Below are positions 9,269-17,866 of a stretch of 64,000 bases of DNA, piece by piece (the stretch's first letter is position 1; the number at the start of each line of letters is the position of its first letter). A program made the position numbers and the translations under genes. The notes beneath the pieces were generated by a model that was not told the origin of the DNA, searched no databases, and was given only the letters and a program-made list of their open reading frames with translations. Location of the stretch: contig JAGTTR010000009.1 in assembly GCA_018223385.1 (NCBI GenBank), positions 1 to 64,000 of the forward strand, read 5' to 3'. The DNA is from Oscillospiraceae bacterium Marseille-Q3528 (GTDB lineage: Bacteria > Bacillota > Clostridia > Lachnospirales > Lachnospiraceae).

Positions 9269-10153
9269 ATGAAGAGAAAAATCATCAATGTCCTGACAGG
9301 GCTGTTGTTTCTCATCGGTTTTGGCATACTGGTATATCCCACGGTATCCAACCAGTGGAATACCTTCCGCCAGAGCCGTCTGATCAGCAGCTATGAGGCG
9401 GCCATCGAGCCGCTGACGCCGGAGGATTTCACAGCAGAGTGGGAGAAGGCACAGGCTTTTAATCAGTCTTTTACAGAAAATAATCTCTACGGGGACGTGT
9501 TTGGCGCCGACGATCAGAACCTGCAGGATATGGAATACTGGAAGGTGCTCAATGTGGCCGGGGACGGCGTGATGGGGTATCTGTCCATCCCGAAGATCCA
9601 TGTCAGGCTGGCAATCTATCACGGAACCGGGGAAGAGGTGCTGCAGACCGGTGTCGGCCATATGAACGGCACCAAGCTTCCTATCGGCGGTGTGGGGACA
9701 CACAGCGTGCTGGCCGCCCACAGAGGACTGCCCAGCGCCCGCCTGTTTACCGATATTGACCAGCTGCAGATAGGGGATCAGTTTTATATCCATATCCTGG
9801 ATGAGACGCTGGCCTATGCCGTCGATCAGATTCTTCCCATGGTGGAAAAGGATGACATGGAGACGCTGACAGCGGCGATGCAGAATGATCCCACGGCGGA
9901 TCAGGTCACGTTGTTTACGTGTACGCCATACGGTGTGAATTCCCACCGGCTTCTCGTAAGGGGCAGCCGGGTGCCATATATGGGAGAAGAGGAAGCAGAG
10001 CATTCTGTGACAGAATCCATGGTTCAGGCGGTACAGAATTATTACATGCTCTATCTGATCCTGGGACTGTCGGTGACATTACTTGTGATACTCATTATGA
10101 AGTTTCTGTTTGGAGGCCATCAGGCAAGGAGGAAAAGACGCGATGAAGAATAG
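9269..10153 (+). CDS. Class C sortase (pilin polymerase) 2
   Basis: This 294-residue protein is a paralogue of the preceding sortase with the same layout: N-terminal helix, catalytic domain, C-terminal helix and basic tail. The triad is His151 (AAHRGLPSA), Cys218 (TLFTCTPYG) and Arg227 (HRLLVRG). AAAGGAG precedes the start. Tandem class C sortases usually divide labour between backbone polymerisation and addition of a minor or tip pilin. Which does which cannot be read from the sequence. Its last 11 bases overlap the next gene. Confidence 0.9.
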   Translation: MKRKIINVLTGLLFLIGFGILVYPTVSNQWNTFRQSRLISSYEAAIEPLTPEDFTAEWEKAQAFNQSFTENNLYGDVFGADDQNLQDMEYWKVLNVAGDGVMGYLSIPKIHVRLAIYHGTGEEVLQTGVGHMNGTKLPIGGVGTHSVLAAHRGLPSARLFTDIDQLQIGDQFYIHILDETLAYAVDQILPMVEKDDMETLTAAMQNDPTADQVTLFTCTPYGVNSHRLLVRGSRVPYMGEEEAEHSVTESMVQAVQNYYMLYLILGLSVTLLVILIMKFLFGGHQARRKRRDEE

Positions 10154-11225
10154 GAAAATAAAGACAGGAGGGGCAGGATTCCTGGCGCTGGTGCTTTTGC
10201 TGGCAGGTCTGAAGCTTCCGCGTGCCTATGCGGCCCTCCCGATAGACCTAACAAAAAAAGGAACGGTAGAATTTCAGCTTGCCCAGAATGTATATCAGAA
10301 CCAGGATCCCTCCGGGACAGGGCAGGCCGGACAGTCGATGGAATTTAACGATGAACTGAAAGAACTGCCGCTGCACATTTCACTGTATCAGGTGGCGACG
10401 GTGGGAGAGAATGGCGCTTACACGGCGACGGCCGAGTATGAGGCCCTTCCCCTTGCCAAAATGGACAGCGATACGAAAGCGGAGGAATGGCTGGACATGG
10501 CGCAGCAGGCCGCAGCGCTTGTGGATGAGAAGGGCATGGCGGTCAGCTATGAGAAAGACAAGGCTGCCGGAGAAGATACCGTGAAGTTTGAAAACATAGA
10601 GCTGGGACTGTATCTGGTCATGGTGGATGCCGTGAAGTCCCCGTATTATTTTTACAGCTTCAGTCCTTATCTCGTTGCGGTACCAGGCAACGATTATTAC
10701 AGTTCCGGCGATGATTCCTGGATATATGAACTGACCGAAAAGCAGGCGGTGGGGCTGAAACCGGCGCGGGAGCCGCGTCTCGGTGATCTGGTCATCCGGA
10801 AAAATCTGACTTCCTACAATGCATCGGTGGGCGGCGCTTATTTTGTATACGAGGTGTCTGTCCTGCCGCTGGGCGCCGCAAAACCGAAGACGAATGTTTA
10901 TCGGATTTCTTTTGACAAAGCGGGAAAAGATGCGCTGACCATCACCGGGCTTCCGGCGGGGGCAGCGGTGACGGTGAAGGAGGTTTACACGGGAGCCAGC
11001 TATCAGCTTTCTTCTGCGGCGGAGCAGACGACTCAGATCGTGGCGATGCCCACAGATGACGAGCAGACGGAAAATTATCCCGCAGAGGTGGAGTTTTCCA
11101 ACGAATATGACGGACGTCATAACGGTGGCTCCGGGGTGGTGAATACCTTCTATAAGGATGGCGATACGATCGGCTGGGAAAATGACGGAGACGGAGGAGT
11201 GAAGGCAGATGAGAAGATGGAATAA
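10143..11225 (+). CDS. Secreted pilin-like protein without sorting signal
   Basis: The protein has 360 residues, a signal peptide ending near AYAA (about residue 33) and two beta-rich regions. The first (about 40-200) resembles the N-terminal domain of SpaA-type pilins (ELGLYLVMVDAV). The second (about 215-325) is like a Cna-B fold (ITGLPAGAAVTVKEVYTG). It has no LPXTG-like motif, no C-terminal membrane helix and ends in an acidic tail. The start follows AAGGAGG and overlaps the upstream sortase gene, so the two are translationally linked. It may be a minor subunit held by isopeptide or non-covalent contact; that is inference. Confidence 0.72.
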   Translation: MKNRKIKTGGAGFLALVLLLAGLKLPRAYAALPIDLTKKGTVEFQLAQNVYQNQDPSGTGQAGQSMEFNDELKELPLHISLYQVATVGENGAYTATAEYEALPLAKMDSDTKAEEWLDMAQQAAALVDEKGMAVSYEKDKAAGEDTVKFENIELGLYLVMVDAVKSPYYFYSFSPYLVAVPGNDYYSSGDDSWIYELTEKQAVGLKPAREPRLGDLVIRKNLTSYNASVGGAYFVYEVSVLPLGAAKPKTNVYRISFDKAGKDALTITGLPAGAAVTVKEVYTGASYQLSSAAEQTTQIVAMPTDDEQTENYPAEVEFSNEYDGRHNGGSGVVNTFYKDGDTIGWENDGDGGVKADEKME

Positions 11226-11730
11226 GAAAGTTCTGGGCCTGGCGGCCGCGGGCGTACTGCTGGCCGGGACGGCGTCGGTGGGAAAAACCTATGCCTATTT
11301 TACCACTTATGTGCAGACTGCCGGTACCGTCGCTTTTCAGATGGGCGTCACCAGGACGGAGATCGACGAGAAGGTGAAGGACGGAAAGAAGATCGTATCC
11401 GTGAAAAACACGGGAGATTATGACTGTTATGTGCGGGTGACTGCTTTTGCAGGCAGTGATTATACGCTGACCTTTGCGGATGGCGGGGACGGTCTGTGGA
11501 CGGACGGCGAGGACGGGTACTGGTATTACACCGGGACGATCAGTCCCCAGGAGGCAACGAAGACGCTGACAATCACCATCCCGCAGGAACTTTTTCAGAA
11601 TATCACAGACGAAAAGGATCTGAACGTGATCGTTGTGCAGGAGTGTGCACCGGCGTGCTACGGGGATGACGGCGCACTGCTGCCCAACGGCCCGGAAAGA
11701 TTTGCACACCAGTCTAAAGCAGGAAACTAA
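11209..11730 (+). CDS. TasA/CalY-like fibre protein 1
   Basis: This 173-residue secreted protein has a signal peptide followed by YAYFTTY, the pattern of SipW-dependent TasA/camelysin-family precursors. The mature part is short and beta-rich (VSVKNTGDYDCYVRVTAF). It overlaps the preceding gene by 17 bases. A SipW-type peptidase is encoded at 14362, the expected processing enzyme. In TasA systems such proteins form biofilm matrix fibres. Here it lies within a sortase pilus locus, so it could be a pilus accessory or a second fibre. The family call rests on signal peptide pattern and context. Confidence 0.72.
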   Translation: MRRWNKKVLGLAAAGVLLAGTASVGKTYAYFTTYVQTAGTVAFQMGVTRTEIDEKVKDGKKIVSVKNTGDYDCYVRVTAFAGSDYTLTFADGGDGLWTDGEDGYWYYTGTISPQEATKTLTITIPQELFQNITDEKDLNVIVVQECAPACYGDDGALLPNGPERFAHQSKAGN

Positions 11731-11746
11731 AGGGGAGGGCAGTTAA

Positions 11747-12508
11747 ATGAAGAAGAAAAAGAGAGCAATTCCGAAAAAGATAGCCCTGCTCCTTGGACTG
11801 GTGGCCGTGCTTTTGCTGGGAAGCACGGTGGGAAGCACCCGTGCGGCGCTGACGTATTACAGCGAAAATTATGTGGCCGGGGTGGAGATGTCCAGCATCG
11901 GGCTGACCCTTCTGGAGAACGGAACGAAGGTCGGGGAGCGCAATTATGACAAAAACGGCGCATGGATGGAGAGCAGCGCAGATCTGCTGACGGGTCTTAC
12001 GGCCCAGGAAACCAGTGGAAAACTGGTGCCGGGAAAGCATTATGAGGAGAAGCTGACCGTATCCAACAGCGGAAATATTGACAGCTACGTGCGCCTGATC
12101 GTGACGAAGCGATGGCTGGACAAAGAGAAAAAGGAGGTTCCGGCGACGACGCTGGATCCCGGACTGATCGAGCTGCATGTCCCTGACGGCAGCGGCTGGG
12201 TGGAGGACGAGAGCGCGAGAACCCAGGAGCGCAGCATCTGGTATCTGAACGGCATTCTGAAAGCGGGGGAGGCAAAGGATTTTTCTGATTACCTGCGGAT
12301 TTCCCCGGAAATCCAGGATGAGATGACAGAATCCGTGGAGACGGCGGATGGCATGACCACTTACACGTACGTGTATGCTTATGACGGGTATTCCTTCCAG
12401 GTGCAGGTCTGTGCAGAGGCGGTGCAGACGCACAACGCCGTAGATGCTGTGAAGAGTGCCTGGGGCGAGAATCTGTCGGATGTGATTACAAATGTGTCAG
12501 GAAATTAA
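11747..12508 (+). CDS. TasA/CalY-like fibre protein 2
   Basis: The protein has 253 residues. It begins with a basic N-terminus, a hydrophobic helix and STRAALTYYSENY, a SipW-type signal peptide. The mature domain (about 35-240) contains VSNSGNIDSYVRLIVTKRW, matching the repeated-strand pattern of TasA-like proteins and of its neighbour. There is no anchor. GGGGAGGG lies before the start. It is probably exported and cleaved with the preceding protein and may co-assemble with it (inference). Confidence 0.7.
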   Translation: MKKKKRAIPKKIALLLGLVAVLLLGSTVGSTRAALTYYSENYVAGVEMSSIGLTLLENGTKVGERNYDKNGAWMESSADLLTGLTAQETSGKLVPGKHYEEKLTVSNSGNIDSYVRLIVTKRWLDKEKKEVPATTLDPGLIELHVPDGSGWVEDESARTQERSIWYLNGILKAGEAKDFSDYLRISPEIQDEMTESVETADGMTTYTYVYAYDGYSFQVQVCAEAVQTHNAVDAVKSAWGENLSDVITNVSGN

Positions 12509-12524
12509 GAGGGGGTACAACAAT

Positions 12525-13298
12525 ATGAGAAAAAAATTATTGTGCCTTACGATGGCGCTGGCAATGCTGGCGGGCACAGGCGTAACGGCGCAGGCAGAGG
12601 ATCTGCAGGGAAAAGATGGCTGGTTTGCCGAGTTTAACGGGAAAAAGATCGTCAGCAATTTTGATTCCGCCGCGCTGGCCGATGAGGCCGGAAATGTGCA
12701 GCCGGGGGACAGCATCACGCTGAAGGTGCAGATCAGAAATGCGGATACCGGCGCCACGGACTGGTATATGACCAACGAGGCATTGCAGTCGCTGGAGGAT
12801 GCGGCAGATGTGGCAGACGGCGGCGCTTATTCCTATCGGCTGGCCTATACCGGCGCGGACGGAAAAGAGACAGAAATTTACAACAGCGAGACGGTGGGCG
12901 GGGAGAACAGTACCGGAGCATTAGAGGGACTGCATCAGGCCACCAACACGCTGGATGAATATTTTTATCTGGATCGACTGGAATCCGGGAAAACCGGGAC
13001 GGTGAGCCTCCGGGTAAAGGTCGAGGGAGAAACCCAGAACAACGATTACCAGAAGACGCTGGCAAGGCTGAAAATGACGTTTGCGGTGGAAAAAGTCAGC
13101 GGGCCGGTGATCGAGCACCAGCCGGGCAGTGTGCACACGGAGACAAAGTTTATCACCAACCGGGTGAAGACCGGTGACACTTCCAGGATTCTTCTGTACG
13201 CGGGCCTGGGACTGGGCAGCGGCTTGCTGCTGCTGGTCGTGGGGATCCGGTCTTCCAGAAGACGGAAAAGCAGCAGGAAAGGAGAGCGGGCCGAATGA
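12525..13298 (+). CDS. Membrane-anchored surface protein with variant sorting tail
   Basis: This 257-residue protein has a signal peptide ending near AQAED, an extracellular domain resembling TasA/CalY-cluster accessory proteins, and a C-terminus of VKTGDTS, a hydrophobic helix and a strongly basic tail. KTGD is a degenerate sorting motif, so the protein may be sortase-anchored or simply membrane-held. The ATG at 12525 is preferred over an upstream in-frame start because it follows AAGAGGGGG. Its stop overlaps the next start by four bases. Confidence 0.65.
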   Translation: MRKKLLCLTMALAMLAGTGVTAQAEDLQGKDGWFAEFNGKKIVSNFDSAALADEAGNVQPGDSITLKVQIRNADTGATDWYMTNEALQSLEDAADVADGGAYSYRLAYTGADGKETEIYNSETVGGENSTGALEGLHQATNTLDEYFYLDRLESGKTGTVSLRVKVEGETQNNDYQKTLARLKMTFAVEKVSGPVIEHQPGSVHTETKFITNRVKTGDTSRILLYAGLGLGSGLLLLVVGIRSSRRRKSSRKGERAE

Positions 13299-14233
13299 AA
13301 ATACTGAAAAAAATGGCAGCAGCGGCAGCAGTCATCACTTTCCTCATGGGTCTGACGGTCATGCCCGCAGCGGCAAAGGAACCTTATGATTACACCATCA
13401 CCCTGCACGCGGGAAATAAGGGAACCGTCAGCGGAAGAGACAGCATCCGTTTCACCGCATCCTATGACAACATCATTTCCTTTGACCTGGGCCAGGTGCA
13501 GGTGACAGATGAAAAATATTATGTCAAAGGCATCCGTCTTGCGGGAAGAGATAATAACACGGTGTCCGCCACCACCTTTCGGGTGACCGGGGATGCTGAC
13601 TACGTGGTTGCCTATGGCATTAAGGGAAATCTGGTTTCCTACACGGTAAAATATCAGGATGCGTCAGGAAAGCAGCTGGCACCGGATCGGGTCTTTTATG
13701 GAAACGTGGGTGACAAACCCATTGTGGCTTATCAGTATGTGGAAAACTATGTGCCCCAGGCGCTGGCACTGACGAAGACGCTGAGCGCCAACGCTGCGGA
13801 AAATGTGTTCACCTTTGTTTATGCGCCCGGGGATGCGGGAACCATCACCGTCCGGGGAGATGACACGACCAATGTGGTGACGGTTGTGGTGCCGGGAACG
13901 ACCACCGTCACAGGAACCACTGGTGGGCGGCAGACGACGGCGGGTGGCAATGGAACCACAGCCGGAGAAGCCGCAGGGACAGCGGAAAACGGCGCTGAGG
14001 CAGGGGCGGATACCGCCGGAACCGATGGGGCAGACAACGCCGGAGAACCGACACAGCCGGATCAACTGGTAGATCTGGACGAAGAGCCGGTACCCGCGGC
14101 CAATCTGGATCTGGACGGTCAGAGTACAAAGGCATTTCCGCTGGCGGCGGCAGCCGGGATCGGCATTGCGGCGCTGGCAGCCCTGATCGTCATCATCGTG
14201 TGGATTCGTAAAAAGACGCATTCTGCGGAATAA
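13295..14233 (+). CDS. MucBP-like surface protein with C-terminal membrane anchor
   Basis: The 312-residue protein has a signal peptide (about 1-28), a beta-rich domain, and a MucBP-like segment at about 115-170 (VSYTVKYQDASGKQLAPD). A Thr/Gly/Ala/Asp-rich stalk spans about 195-275 and a transmembrane helix with basic tail lies at about 283-305. No LPXTG motif is present. It is the last gene before a terminator and overlaps the previous gene. MucBP-type domains occur in mucin-binding proteins; binding here is inference. The N-terminal domain is not one I recognise. Confidence 0.65.
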   Translation: MKILKKMAAAAAVITFLMGLTVMPAAAKEPYDYTITLHAGNKGTVSGRDSIRFTASYDNIISFDLGQVQVTDEKYYVKGIRLAGRDNNTVSATTFRVTGDADYVVAYGIKGNLVSYTVKYQDASGKQLAPDRVFYGNVGDKPIVAYQYVENYVPQALALTKTLSANAAENVFTFVYAPGDAGTITVRGDDTTNVVTVVVPGTTTVTGTTGGRQTTAGGNGTTAGEAAGTAENGAEAGADTAGTDGADNAGEPTQPDQLVDLDEEPVPAANLDLDGQSTKAFPLAAAAGIGIAALAALIVIIVWIRKKTHSAE

Positions 14234-14281
14234 AGAATCTTGTGCAGATGGTTGATTTCACAACAAAATAGCGATAAGATG

Positions 14282-14326
14282 AAAACGAGGATAGCAACCG
14301 ACGGGTCGGGGTCTATCCCCGTTTTT
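14282..14326 (+). terminator. Intrinsic terminator of the pilus operon
   Basis: AAAACGAGGATAG pairs with CTATCCCCGTTTT (one mismatch) around a GC-rich inner hairpin and ends in five T. Confidence 0.8.
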
Positions 14327-14361
14327 CTTGTATGACAGGAAATGGAAAGGGACTGGAATCA

Positions 14362-14901
14362 GTGAACAAAAAGAAAAAGGACAGAAAAAAAACGGGAAGG
14401 AATGTTCCGGCGGTTTTGTGCAGCAGTCTGGGCACGCTGCTGTTGGTGCTTCTGATTGCGGCCTGTGTACCGCTGACGGTTCCGCGGATGCTGGGATATG
14501 CGCTTTATACGGTGGTCAGCGGCAGTATGGAACCGGCCATCCCCACGGGAAGCCTTGTCTATGTGGAACATGTGGCGCCTGAAGATATCGAAGAAGGGGA
14601 TGTGATCGCCTTTTATGATGCCGTGGATGTCGCTTCTGTGATCACCCATCGAGTGGTGACAAACAGTACCGTCATGGGGGAATTTGTCACCAAAGGGGAT
14701 GCCAACGAGGCCAATGACATGCGGCCCATTCCCTACAGTTATCTCATTGGCCGGGTGCGGATGTCTGTGCCGGAGCTTGGCGCGCTGGCGCAGATTTTTA
14801 CAAGCAATGCCGGAAAACTGGCAGCAGCCAGTGCCCTTGGCCTGTGTGTGGTGCTCCACCTGCTGGCGGCGCTGCTGCGAAAGAAACAGGAGAACAGCTA
14901 A
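14362..14901 (+). CDS. SipW-type (ER-like) signal peptidase I
   Basis: This 179-residue membrane peptidase has an N-terminal helix, a catalytic domain and a C-terminal helix. The motif SGSMEP gives the nucleophile Ser55. His96 (VITHRVV) replaces the lysine of ordinary bacterial type I enzymes, and Asp113 lies in TKGDANEAND, so it is the Ser-His class that includes SipW. The likely substrates are the TasA-like precursors at 11209 and 11747. The GTG at 14362 follows GGAAAGGGA. An ATG 30 bases upstream sits at the foot of the terminator without an RBS and is less likely. It lies after the operon terminator, so it needs read-through or its own promoter. Confidence 0.85.
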   Translation: MNKKKKDRKKTGRNVPAVLCSSLGTLLLVLLIAACVPLTVPRMLGYALYTVVSGSMEPAIPTGSLVYVEHVAPEDIEEGDVIAFYDAVDVASVITHRVVTNSTVMGEFVTKGDANEANDMRPIPYSYLIGRVRMSVPELGALAQIFTSNAGKLAAASALGLCVVLHLLAALLRKKQENS

Positions 14902-15545
14902 TGGAAAATTCAATCATATTTGCAATCGAGATCATTGGCACCATCGCTTTCGCTTCCTCCGGTGCCATGCTGGGCATCCGGAAAAATCTGGACATTTTCG
15001 GCGTGGTGGTGCTGGGGCTTTGTGTGGCTGTGGGCGGCGGTATCGTGCGGGACATCATTCTGGGACTGACACCGCCCAGCGCATTCCGGGATCCCAGCTA
15101 TGCGCTGACGGCCTTGGTGACGGCGGTGCTGTTGTTCGGCATCGTTTACTGGAAGCAGGAAATTCTCACCAGCCGGTATATGGAGATCTATGAGACGATC
15201 ATGAACTACTGTGATGCGGCGGGGCTTGGCATTTTTACCGTGCTTGGTGTGTACACCGGCTACGAGCAGGGCTATCGGGGACGGTTTTTCCTCATTTTTC
15301 TCGGTATGCTCACCGGTATCGGCGGCGGTGTCATCCGGGATGTGCTGGCGGATACCATGCCTTTTATTTTAAGAAAACACATCTATGCGGTGGCGTCTCT
15401 GGCCGGTGCTTTTGTCTGTCAGCGGCTTATCGGGCAGAACCTCTATCTGGCGCTGGCTGCGGGAACGGCGGTGGTGCTGGTCATCCGGATTCTGGCCAGT
15501 CATTACCGGTGGAACCTGCCCCGGCCGCTGCATGGGGAAAAATAA
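14901..15545 (+). CDS. TRIC-type cation channel (UPF0126) family protein
   Basis: The protein has 214 residues and six to seven membrane helices with two repeated GGG(I/V)(V/I)RD motifs (VGGGIVRDIILG and IGGGVIRDVLAD). This is the internally duplicated fold of the YicG/YadS family related to eukaryotic TRIC channels. The ATG overlaps the stop of the peptidase gene by one base (TAATG) and follows CAGGAGAA, so the two genes are co-translated. The transported ion is not deducible. Confidence 0.85.
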   Translation: MENSIIFAIEIIGTIAFASSGAMLGIRKNLDIFGVVVLGLCVAVGGGIVRDIILGLTPPSAFRDPSYALTALVTAVLLFGIVYWKQEILTSRYMEIYETIMNYCDAAGLGIFTVLGVYTGYEQGYRGRFFLIFLGMLTGIGGGVIRDVLADTMPFILRKHIYAVASLAGAFVCQRLIGQNLYLALAAGTAVVLVIRILASHYRWNLPRPLHGEK

Positions 15546-15547
15546 GG

Positions 15548-15577
15548 TTGTTACTTTACCATAAAGAATGCTATGAT
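15548..15577 (+). promoter_or_regulatory. Sigma-A promoter with extended -10
   Basis: TTGTTA (15548-15553), an 18-base spacer and TGCTATGAT ending at 15577 lie upstream of the sirtuin-like gene. Confidence 0.65.
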
Positions 15578-15608
15578 AGTGCAAGAAAAATAAGAAGGAG
15601 TGATCAGA

Positions 15609-16427
15609 ATGCTCCAGGTGGAACAGATCGCAGCCCAGATCCGAGAGGCGGACTGCTTTCTCATCGGTATCGGTGAGGCCTTTGCGGTGGGAACGAAAGC
15701 AGAGCAGTCGCCGCTGGGCAAAGCTTATATGGAGAATAAAAAACGACTGGAGGGGGAAGCAGAGCTTCTGCCTGCCGAGCGGGAATATGTGGAAATCCTG
15801 GACATGGTGGGAAACCATCCGGCCAGGGAAACCGAAGAGAAGCGGGCCCGGGTGCAGCAGGCTTATGCCATCCTCTCCAAGATCGTGGAGAAAAAGCCCT
15901 TTTTCGTGGTGACCATGTGCACCGACGGGGAGATTTTTGACAGCGCGCTGGATGCAGAGAAGATCACCGCGCCCTGCGGGAATGTACATATGTTACAGTG
16001 CAGCCGTCATATCCTGGAACCTTTTGAGACGGCGCCGCTGTATGAAAAGCTGGAACAGCAGATCGAAGCGGGGGAAGTTTTTACAGCGCTGCCCCGGTGT
16101 CCGGCCTGCGGCGGGCCGCTGCATCCCAACACCATCCGCACAGAAGGATATCTCCAGGATGCGTACCTGCCATCCTGGCAGACGTACACCATCTGGCTTT
16201 CGGGCACCCTGCACCGGCGTCTTTGCGTGCTGGAGCTGGGTGTATCCTTTGCTCATCCTTCGGTGATCCGTTTTCCTTTTGAAAAAACGGTATTTTATAA
16301 TAAGAAGGCTTCCCTTCTGCGGGTACATCCGACACTTTGCCAGGTGCCTCAGGAGCTGGAGGGACGGGGCATGGCTGTTGCGGCGGAGCCTGTGCAGTTC
16401 CTGACAGAGCTGGAAAGCTACCTGTGA
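15609..16427 (+). CDS. Sirtuin (SIR2)-like protein
   Basis: This 272-residue protein resembles SIR2-family NAD-dependent deacylases found in Lachnospiraceae. It has a glycine-rich start (LIGIGEAF, in place of the usual GAGxS), a stretch like the sirtuin core (FFVVTMCTDG) and one clear zinc-ribbon pair, Cys164-x-x-Cys167 (RCPACGGPL). The second CxxC pair and the catalytic histidine are not obvious, so enzymatic activity is uncertain. The ATG at 15609 is eight bases after AAGGAG; a GTG at 15600 lies inside the RBS. Confidence 0.55.
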   Translation: MLQVEQIAAQIREADCFLIGIGEAFAVGTKAEQSPLGKAYMENKKRLEGEAELLPAEREYVEILDMVGNHPARETEEKRARVQQAYAILSKIVEKKPFFVVTMCTDGEIFDSALDAEKITAPCGNVHMLQCSRHILEPFETAPLYEKLEQQIEAGEVFTALPRCPACGGPLHPNTIRTEGYLQDAYLPSWQTYTIWLSGTLHRRLCVLELGVSFAHPSVIRFPFEKTVFYNKKASLLRVHPTLCQVPQELEGRGMAVAAEPVQFLTELESYL

Positions 16428-16473
16428 CAGACAAAGAAAATAGAGAATGTAACCGGCGGAGGAGAGGACAGCC

Positions 16474-17143
16474 ATGGACATGATAGGGCAGCAGAGGAAG
16501 CTGTTTGAGGAACTTTGGCAGCTTGATCCAGGAGTGATCGAAGACGGTGTTTCGGATGAGGCACAGTATACATCCGCAGCTTATCGCATCATGTATGTGC
16601 TGAAGGAGGTAAATGGCGGTTCTGGCTGGAGTCTGTGCAATCATCTGCGCAGCGGCGGCAGGGACAGGGAACATGATCCAACCTGGGACAATATTGCCAG
16701 ATGGTCAGAGGGGATTTTCAGCTTGCCGGAAGAATTGCCGTGGGTACAGATGGAAAAGGACTGTCGGAGCAGAAGAGCGAAGATCCTGCCCCAGATCTGT
16801 GCGGTCATATGTGAAAAAGACTTCCGGAAGCTATGTTTCAGACAGCAGGCAGGTGTATGCGGCTGCACGGGACAATGGAGAAATCTTGAAAAAGCAGCTG
16901 GCACTTTATGCGCCTGATATGGTGATCTGCTGTGGAACGGAGGGCGCGTTTGTGGATGCCTGTTTTCCGGATAAAAAGATAGAATGGCAGATGACAACGC
17001 GGGGCGTCTGGTATTTCAGGGACAGGGGCATGCCGGTCATTTCTTTTTCCCATCCTGCGGCACGGGTAAAGGACTGCTATCTCTATTATGCATTGCTGGA
17101 TGCCGTGCGGGAAATATATCAACTGGAAAATAGGAAGCAGTAA
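16474..17143 (+). pseudogene. Frameshifted uracil-DNA-glycosylase-like gene
   Basis: Two overlapping frames make one protein. The first (from 16474) carries RIMYVLKEVNGGSGW and the second (to 17143) carries VKKTSGSYVSDSRQVYAAA and MVICCGTEGAF. Joining them after ICAV gives a continuous protein of about 222 residues like small glycosylase-superfamily proteins. One extra base near 16808 (GTCATATGTG where GTCAATGTG would keep frame) explains the break. It is either a real one-base insertion or a sequencing error. The family name is tentative. Confidence 0.65.
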
Positions 17144-17162
17144 CGGACGGATCATATAAAAG

Positions 17163-17191
17163 TCGACAAGGCGCTTTTCATGTGATACTAT
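17163..17191 (+). promoter_or_regulatory. Sigma-A-like promoter of hisHF
   Basis: TCGACA (17163-17168), a 17-base spacer and TACTAT (17186-17191) lie 52 bases before hisH. Confidence 0.5.
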
Positions 17192-17242
17192 GGAACATAT
17201 TTTAAGATACTTTTGCATATCGGGATAAGGAGATGAAGATAC

Positions 17243-17866
17243 ATGATCGGAATTATCGACTATGACGCGGGCAACATCCGCAGCGTGGAAAAGGCGCTGG
17301 CGGCGCTTCATGAGGAGGCAGTGCTTTCCCGGGATCCGAAGACGCTGCTGGCGGCGGACAAGCTGATCCTGCCGGGGGTGGGCGCTTTCGGTGATGCCAT
17401 GGATAATCTGAAAAAATATGGACTGGATGAGGTGATCCATGAGGCGGTTGACCGGCAGATCCCCTTGCTTGGCATCTGTCTGGGACTGCAGCTTTTGTTT
17501 GACCGGTCGGAGGAAAGCCCCGGCGTGGAGGGCTTAGGCATCCTGAAAGGGGAGATCGTCCGTTTCCCGGAGCAGCCGGGCCTGAAAATTCCGCATATGG
17601 GATGGAATTCCCTGTCTCTGGCACCGGATGGCCGCCTGTTTGCGGGCATTTCCGGTGATCCGTATGTGTATTTTGTCCATTCCTATTATCTGCAAGCGGA
17701 GGATCCGTCCATCGTGAAGGCATCCGCGGTCTATGGCAATACGACCATCCACGCCTCTGTGGAGCAGGGAAATGTGTTTGCCTGCCAGTTCCACCCGGAG
17801 AAGAGCAGTGCCGTGGGCTTAAAGATCCTGAAAAATTTTGCAGATCTTGAGAAGGGGGCGGTGTAA
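17243..17866 (+). CDS. hisH: Imidazole glycerol phosphate synthase, glutaminase subunit HisH
   Basis: This 207-residue class I glutamine amidotransferase frees ammonia from glutamine for HisF in histidine synthesis. The nucleophile is Cys79 in GICLGLQLL, with His184 and Glu186 in QFHPEKS completing the triad. The start IDYDAGNIRSV is typical. It abuts hisF with no gap, matching the heterodimer they form. No other his genes lie in the window, so the rest of the pathway is elsewhere. Confidence 0.96.
   Translation: MIGIIDYDAGNIRSVEKALAALHEEAVLSRDPKTLLAADKLILPGVGAFGDAMDNLKKYGLDEVIHEAVDRQIPLLGICLGLQLLFDRSEESPGVEGLGILKGEIVRFPEQPGLKIPHMGWNSLSLAPDGRLFAGISGDPYVYFVHSYYLQAEDPSIVKASAVYGNTTIHASVEQGNVFACQFHPEKSSAVGLKILKNFADLEKGAV

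Noticed and set aside
16613..17143. Open frame from 16613 as an independent gene.
   Set aside because: Its first 65 codons are the wrong frame of the upstream half; only the later part is protein-like and it continues the gene at 16474.
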